DNA of 64,000 nt, from positions 6,718,001 through 6,782,000 of the forward strand of contig CM049403.1 in NCBI GenBank assembly GCA_026929865.2, read 5' to 3'. The notes beneath the pieces are model-generated. The model was given only the letters and a program-made list of their open reading frames with translations. It had not been told where the DNA came from and did not search any database. Numbering within the stretch: the stretch's first letter is position 1; every line of letters begins with the position of its first letter. Of the stretch, positions 58,512-64,000 are shown piece after piece. This DNA is from Hyperoplus lanceolatus (Eukaryota > Chordata > Actinopteri > Uranoscopiformes > Ammodytidae). Made by a program: the position numbers and the translations under genes.

Positions 58512-61500
58512 TATTTGTAAAGAGAGGCAAACAATATGTTTTGATGGATAACTCAACCATAGAACATTGTATGAGATAGTGTGAGGTTTAGAATTGATAA
58601 AAATTGATAGCTGGGAAAACTACTGCCATCTATTTGAGTGCAAATCATATTTTTACATGAGGAAGGCGGTATCTTATAATCAATTCCTTTATCAATTAAT
58701 CTAATGGTTACCTTTTTATCAGTAATTGATCATTAATTGGTCTATAAAATGTAAAAAAAAGAGTCAGACATGCTCATCCCTATTTCCTAAAGCCCAGAGT
58801 AAATATATTATTTTCTCAATTGAGATTGTATCAATTTTCAAGCTGTCAAACTAAAATTAAAATATATTCACAATAAACCAATAGACAAAATCTTTACTAC
58901 TGAGAAGTCAACTAATATGAATGCCACTCATTGAACAATGTATAACAGTGGTCAACATTTCCAACGATAAAAGCTATTTCGGAATAGTAATATCATTCCA
59001 AAATGTCTGTCCAGCACTAATGACATAATGGACATGCACAAAAGCTGTACAATTTCATCTTAATTATGAGGAGACCTTTCCATGGCGGCGTGTGCTTATC
59101 ACTGCACCTGTGTGGCAGGTGATAGAGGTGAGAGCAGAGGCAGCAGCAGGGCTGATGGAGCAGCTAAGCCTGAGGAGGAGTTAAAGGCGTGGGCCTGGCC
59201 TGTGCTGTGTTGCTGGAGACCTAACTGGAGACAGATTAAGGACTGTGCATTTATCTTTGCTTGTAAATGAGTGACTGGCCAGTGTTGTTACTGCCAGGCC
59301 AGGGTATTGGAACAAGAGGCTTAAGATGTTATCAGAGAATGCTGTGCCTGCAGGCACTCTGAAGATTATAAGGCATGGAAAAAGACAGTGGGAAAAGTGT
59401 TGACAAACAACCAGGGGTTATTTAACATTAATTATATGCTAAGCTAACTCTCTCCCTGACCCATCAACACAAAGCTTATGAGACCGTAGGGGTTCAGCGT
59501 CCCTTTATCAAGGTCAAAAGTCATCAGTTCATTTTGATTGGCTCTGAGCTTGGTGAGTTAAATAGACAATGAGTATCATGATGGAGTTAAACAACAGAGA
59601 TATAAGACAGTTTGATTCTGCTGTCTACCAGGTTTTAAACAAAGTAGAAAAGGGACTGCTCTGGGTCTCACTCCTGATTGGCTGATTAGTTTGTCAAAAC
59701 AACATCTAAAACATATATGCTGCACCTAGAAGTAGAAATTTCCCGTAGATAACTGTAAATTCTGATTTGGGGGAAAATGGCGACATATTCTGTAATATTA
59801 GTTTAGTTTGTTGAGAAAGATTATAAAGCAGTTCATTTTCCAATGAATTTCCTTCGAGAATAGTTGCTGACCTAAATAAACGGTCTAAATTTTATACGAG
59901 GCAAGTTATATTAGAGAAATATATTGATGACATTATTGGTAAGTTATTATGTTTTGAGGGGCTAGACATAATTTTTACTCAAAATGTTACATTTAATTAG
60001 ACTTGTAACTTAAACTTTGACTCATGACTCCCTTTAGCTCTACAACAGCTGTGACTTCTGACAATCTCCCTTTGCCTGTCGGATAAATAAAATTCAGTTT
60101 TTCTTGGATTTCACATCCACTTTAAACCAAAACCACCACCAGCCATTGAGCGTGTGAAATCTCCCGTATCCCTTCTAGACACAACCCAGATGTAAATGCA
60201 CTTACAAATAGTTATTTGGAAGACATGCTCCTGCAGATAATTAGCTTTACTTTCAAGGATTACACTAACTAGTAAAAAAACAAGAACTGCAATTTGGGGG
60301 TTGCAGATTGGAGAGAGAAATGCTACAAGTTCAAACCTTGTGCCATTTGAGATTCTACAAAGAAAGGATAGACTGAAGGGCTGGTTAGGGAAGCTGTGTT
60401 ACTTAAAGTAACTGTTTCTAGCTGAACTTGAACAAGACATACTACAAAATGAATGGGCAGTGCTCACAGCATACCTCATAGTTGAGCTATATAAAATGTT
60501 TAATTTAATTGTAACACTTATATGCAAACACTCTACAACATAGACACAAATACATATGCACTCATACAATTCACACACTGGTTTAATGAATAAAAACAAC
60601 ACAAACACGCTTTTTTGAACATTTGGTTACTCTTTTGTTATGTGACCTTGAAATACAAGATGTAGATGTTAACATTTAGGCCATGTTACCGTTTCCCACG
60701 ATAAAAGGAGTATCATTTAAGATTCATTCATTCTCATTTGAGTCAATGACTCCACTGAGAATGACTTATTAGGAAATAATTCAAGCGCTCGTGACCCACA
60801 CTGTCAATTTGCACTCAACGGTTGCAAATGGAACTATAATGTTGGCTTTTACCTCTGTACATCAGTAGTTATGATGTTCGTTTATTAGCCCACTATAAAA
60901 TAAACAGCAGATATAACAACTCCCCAGGAGTGACTGAGTCTGCATAAAAGTGTAAACGGAATTAAAGTATTTTTCTGATCACGTGACGTGATGGAAACAA
61001 CGAAAAACATTGATTGAAACTCTTTGGGTCTGGACTTTTCAGAGATTTCTAAGATAGGGGATCAGAAGACATTTCAAGCTACTTTTTCAAATTCTTTCCT
61101 CTTTTTCTTATCTTAAAATACAAAATTAGGCCTAAAATGATGAATGTTCATCGCAGGTTTATATAAAAAGTCTACAAACAGAATTAACCTGTTTTAATTC
61201 ATATCTCCACTAAAGAAAGAACACTTTTTGAGACATGTTGAATAGTGGTAACAGGGAACGCTGTGTGTAGACTTTGTTTGTGTTTTGGCACTATGCTTCT
61301 GTCATGACACCATTTGAACTCATGCAGTAGGAAAATGCTCAGTACAAGGGATGAAAGAAGCAACAGATGTAAAACCCAGGCTTTTGGGCCTTCCAAACAA
61401 GATTGTGTCTGCCCTTCTACCTGTGCTCTCTTTACTGCACTTTACATCAAATAATCATGTGGATCTTGTGCTACTTGTTAACTTTACTTCCACTGCTGCT

Positions 61501-62033
61501 TAAAAAAGGGTCACACCTGGTTGTGAATAACCTGTCAGATTTTGAAATCTTAATTACAGGTCATAGGAAAGCAGGAGGACATCAGTGTTAAATGTTTTGG
61601 TGTGGGCTCATCAGAGCAAAATAGCAAGGACTTCTTCACACAGTGAGGAATCTAATGTAGAAGTATGCCACGTTGATTCCTGCAACGTACCTTCAATAGA
61701 CCATTTTGAAATGCAGTAGGTGTAGACATTTTGCACATACTGTATATCCATAGTGCCCAGAGGTGGAACAAAAAAAAGACCTTGATGATCCTCTGACTTT
61801 TTATCTTGACATCCACTGGATAGATTTGCCTCAGATGATCTCTCCTAAATCTTTCTCTGGCCTGGAAATCCAGTCCCACATCTAGAACGATGTAGGTTCT
61901 AGCCACGAGCAATAGACCTTCCCAACTCAAGGGGCGGCACCAACGCATGTAATATCTCGGCTTCTAAACCAGCTAGAAAATGGATTTTAACTGCCAATTC
62001 TGTACTTCTAGGGTCAATTTATCCAATGGTTGT
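58512..62033. other. Unique sequence, no gene seen
   Basis: AT-rich with a GC-balanced patch at 59080-59360. The dyad ATCACGTGACGTGAT at 60978-60992 combines an E-box and a CRE-like half. 61770-61815 (CTTGATGATCCTCTGAC) resembles an old fish MITE. Frames at 59082-59270, 60399-60608, 61199-61396 and 61652-61948 lack domains and splice context. Confidence 0.4.
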
Positions 62034-62037
62034 AGTT

Positions 62038-62340
62038 TTAAAGGGGACATATTATGCTAAATCTCGGTTTTAAAGGTGTATTTCCAAGGTCTACTAGAAA
62101 AGGTTTTCATGGTTTATTGTTCAAAAAACCCATAAGTTTTCTACCATTGCCCATTTCTTCACCGCCTTTTCTGCTCTCTATCTCAAAAGGTTGTTTTTGA
62201 CATCTACCCCCCTTCGCTAAAATCCTAGTCTGCTCTGACTGGTCAGATTTACATGGGCGTGCATGCACCGCCCTGCTCATTTACTCTATACCTACCTACA
62301 TGGGCATGGCACACGCCCAGCTGTCAGTTTTGTTTACTTT
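62038..62340 (+). mobile_element. TTAA-type repeat, left portion
   Basis: AGGGGACATATTATGC follows TTAA at 62038-62041, matching the left end of element C in its ATATTATGC core. GTCTACTAGAAAAGGTTTTCATGG, GTTCAAAAAACCCATAAG and AGTCTGCTCTGACTGGTCAG follow the word order of an abundant fish repeat known to me from memory. The matching right terminus is not found before the window ends, so the copy is either truncated or a large element reaching past 64000. Confidence 0.6.
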
Positions 62341-62673
62341 TGGCCAATGCAGCATGGAGACCAATGCAAACATGTTTAGCTTCATTTCTACCACAAATAT
62401 CGGCACACTAACCAGTTCTAAACTAAAATATGTACAACTGAACCTGTTCAGACAGGAGTCCGAGCTGAAAACTGTGAAAATGGCATCAAGATTTCTGATT
62501 TCCCTGACATTATCCTCAGGTAAATACAGTTTAATTATGTCACAGTCAATAACAGAATTTGAGCTAAGTATTTATGCATAAACTCTCTAAACTGGTAACA
62601 TACACCCTGTTTTACGTTTGTCTTTACAGGTCTGTGGAATGATCTACAGCCCAGTGGAGTGAAAAAGCTTTAG
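62300..62673 (+). CDS. Putative two-exon small protein, TE-associated
   Basis: Exon 1 opens with ATG at 62300 and runs in frame to CTCAG at 62519, followed by GTAAATAC. Exon 2 starts after TGTCTTTACAG at 62629 and continues in the same frame to a TAG at 62671-62673. The 110-base intron is a normal size for fish and both splice sites are near consensus. The joined product would be 88 residues, ending GLWNDLQPSGVKKL. A nearer methionine (62354, METNANMF) is an alternative start. A polyA signal lies 220 bases downstream. I do not recognise the protein; the 5' part overlaps a repeat, so this may be a transposon gene fragment. No domain is visible. Confidence 0.35.
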
Positions 62674-62892
62674 TTGTGAACCGATACTGAGTTGACATGT
62701 AAAAATGTACAGTAACCATAATGGAAAAGAATGTATCCTGAATCATGTCAAGATTCAATGGAAAGGCATTATCTTTTGTAAAATGTATGGATGAGATAAT
62801 TATGCTTTAGATTTGTCAGAGCTGCAAATTATCTGACAACATTTCCATATCTAGTAGATAATGTATCATTTGTATTGTGATCACTCATTCAT

Positions 62893-62898
62893 AATAAA
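62893..62898 (+). terminator. AATAAA polyadenylation signal
   Basis: AATAAAGTTTTACTG, followed within 30 bases by a GT-rich stretch (TATTGTGTTGCTTACTG). It fits the 3' end of the putative transcript ending at 62671. Confidence 0.4.
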
Positions 62899-63062
62899 GT
62901 TTTACTGTTAAAAAATGTATTGTGTTGCTTACTGTCATTGTTTGCTACCTGTAGTAAAGGATTACTTGAAACTCACATTTTCATCTCACTGAAGATTTTC
63001 TCTGATAAAACAGTATCATTACATTTTAAAAAGTCCAAAAACATCCTTAAAAATAAAGCAGT

Positions 63063-63255
63063 TTATTCATAGCCAGTGGAATGAAAATATGAAGTGTACA
63101 TATCAAACAGAAGCAAAGCCATAAATTTTATGTAACTGTCCAGTTGTTGTTGGGCCCCGAAGAAGACCACCTGTCCCACCCAGTGAACCTCTGAAGGAAC
63201 GGATAGTGTGACGGTCTTGGTGGCTCCGTCCGGCTCCATCGGGTCACTCAGACAC
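63063..63255 (-). other. Candidate 3'-terminal exon, minus strand
   Basis: On the minus strand an AG at 63256-63257 could be an acceptor (GTGCCATGTGACAG). The frame that follows, CLSDPMEPDGATKTVTLSVP, stays open for 63 codons to TAA at 63063-63065. AATAAA overlaps the stop codon. The GC content is above that of its flanks. If joined to the candidate exon 63934-64000 the phase fits. The pyrimidine tract is poor and two other phases are also open over much of the segment, so this is weak. No domain is recognised. Confidence 0.25.
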
Positions 63256-63933
63256 CTGTCACATGGCACATTCAATGTTACATCATGTATCCTAGCTGAC
63301 ATGTATAGGCCTACATCATACATCTGTTATGGCAAAGCTACAAACTGGTGAAAGTATATTTTTTCTTCCATTATAAAATAAGATAGGCTACTAATAAATT
63401 CAGTATAGCCCTTGCTCAAGAAGCAACAAGTTCTGAGTGATACGGTGTGCTGTTTGAAATATATCGGAAAGGAAACAAACACCAGCAGAGGCAACTTACA
63501 GTATACCTGTCTATGTGTACATTACACTGGAGATCATGTAATAGGCCTACTGCTGCTTGTACCGCACCTGCTTATAACTACACACTGTCCGTAGACTTAT
63601 TTCGGTGTGTACTTGAGCTATACAATCAGACAGCTAGCAGGTAGCAGGATGAAGCTATTAAAAAAATACTCTTCAGTTTCCAACACACCATACAGTTTCA
63701 CCGTCTGTGAGCTCAGAAAAGAGCAAAATAACAGTCACTGCGAAAGACTCACAGCTCTAACTGTTAGCATAAAGCTAACGGTAAAGCTAGCAGACGCTAA
63801 TGCTAACGACTAAACCCCGCGGCATTCTCTCATTTCAGTCGGTGTTGGTTATTATAGGAGGGATAAAATAAAGCACATTACAGACATTGAACTAACAAAC
63901 GGCCAGAATAATTTTTAAAATAGGACTACTTAC

Positions 63934-64000
63934 ATTTCAGATGGATGGTGTCTCAGTCTTCCTGGAACAGTCTCCTCCACCGTCCAGTAAAAAGGCTTTG
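63934..64000 (-). other. Candidate minus-strand exon with GTAAGT donor, cut by window end
   Basis: Read on the minus strand, TCTGAAAT is followed by GTAAGTAG at 63933, a strong donor apart from T at -1. The frame KPFYWTVEETVPGRLRHHPS is open from the window edge. Joining at this donor to the exon at 63255 completes an ATG codon and keeps the frame. The same bases on the plus strand offer a competing reading: TACTTACATTTCAG acts as an acceptor and ATGGATGG at 63941 opens MDGVSVFLEQSPPPSSKKAL to the window end. Only one of the two is likely to be real, and the window stops before this can be decided. Confidence 0.28.

Noticed and set aside
1-64000. CRISPR arrays, operons, ribosome binding sites or prophage
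   Set aside because: No regular spacer-repeat pattern and no dense coding. Composition and repeats are those of a vertebrate genome.
1-64000. tRNA, snRNA, 5S rRNA or well-known microRNA genes
   Set aside because: Reading for conserved cores (such as GGTTCGAATCC boxes, or the mature sequences of let-7, miR-9, miR-124 and miR-10) by eye gave no hit. A covariance-model search would be needed to exclude weak cases.

Overview
The window reads as a gene-poor stretch of a ray-finned fish genome, most likely a percomorph. Support comes from long (CA)n/(GT)n microsatellites, a LINE reverse-transcriptase remnant with a tetranucleotide tail, and several repeats I recognise from memory of percomorph genomes: a repeat containing CACTAATTAACA, a hAT-like family ending in TTTGACAGC, and TTAA-flanked elements starting AGGTCCCATATTATGC or CCCTCATC. 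There are no prokaryotic features. No multi-exon protein gene can be shown. Nearly every long open frame is chance, microsatellite or transposon.

Layout. 1-10,000: transposon-derived blocks (1-960, 2622-3401, 9466-9861), a candidate TATA/CCAAT promoter with a possible untranslated exon (7249-7601), and a possible minus-strand first coding exon (6682-6730). 10,000-31,000: mostly unique, AT-rich sequence with patches of mixed composition and dense homeodomain, SOX and E-box-like words. This is the texture of a developmental gene desert or a very large intron, but conservation cannot be tested here. 31,480-36,120: a LINE with an intact C-terminal reverse-transcriptase frame, a TTAA-flanked element and a second LINE 3' tail. 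37,000-53,800: more unique sequence with candidate regulatory patches, one hAT-like MITE (40,331-40,643) and several microsatellites. 54,000-58,510: a stack of transposons nested at least four deep, with target duplications still readable at three insertion levels. 58,500-64,000: unique sequence, then a TTAA-type repeat carrying a small two-exon open frame with a polyA signal (62,034-62,898), and at the right edge splice-like signals that suggest a gene continuing beyond the window on one strand or the other.

How the parts relate. The transposons are independent insertions whose order can be read from nesting. The unique patches, if conserved, would act on a gene outside the window. Family names are given from memory and by terminal structure; identity should be taken from a repeat-library search.
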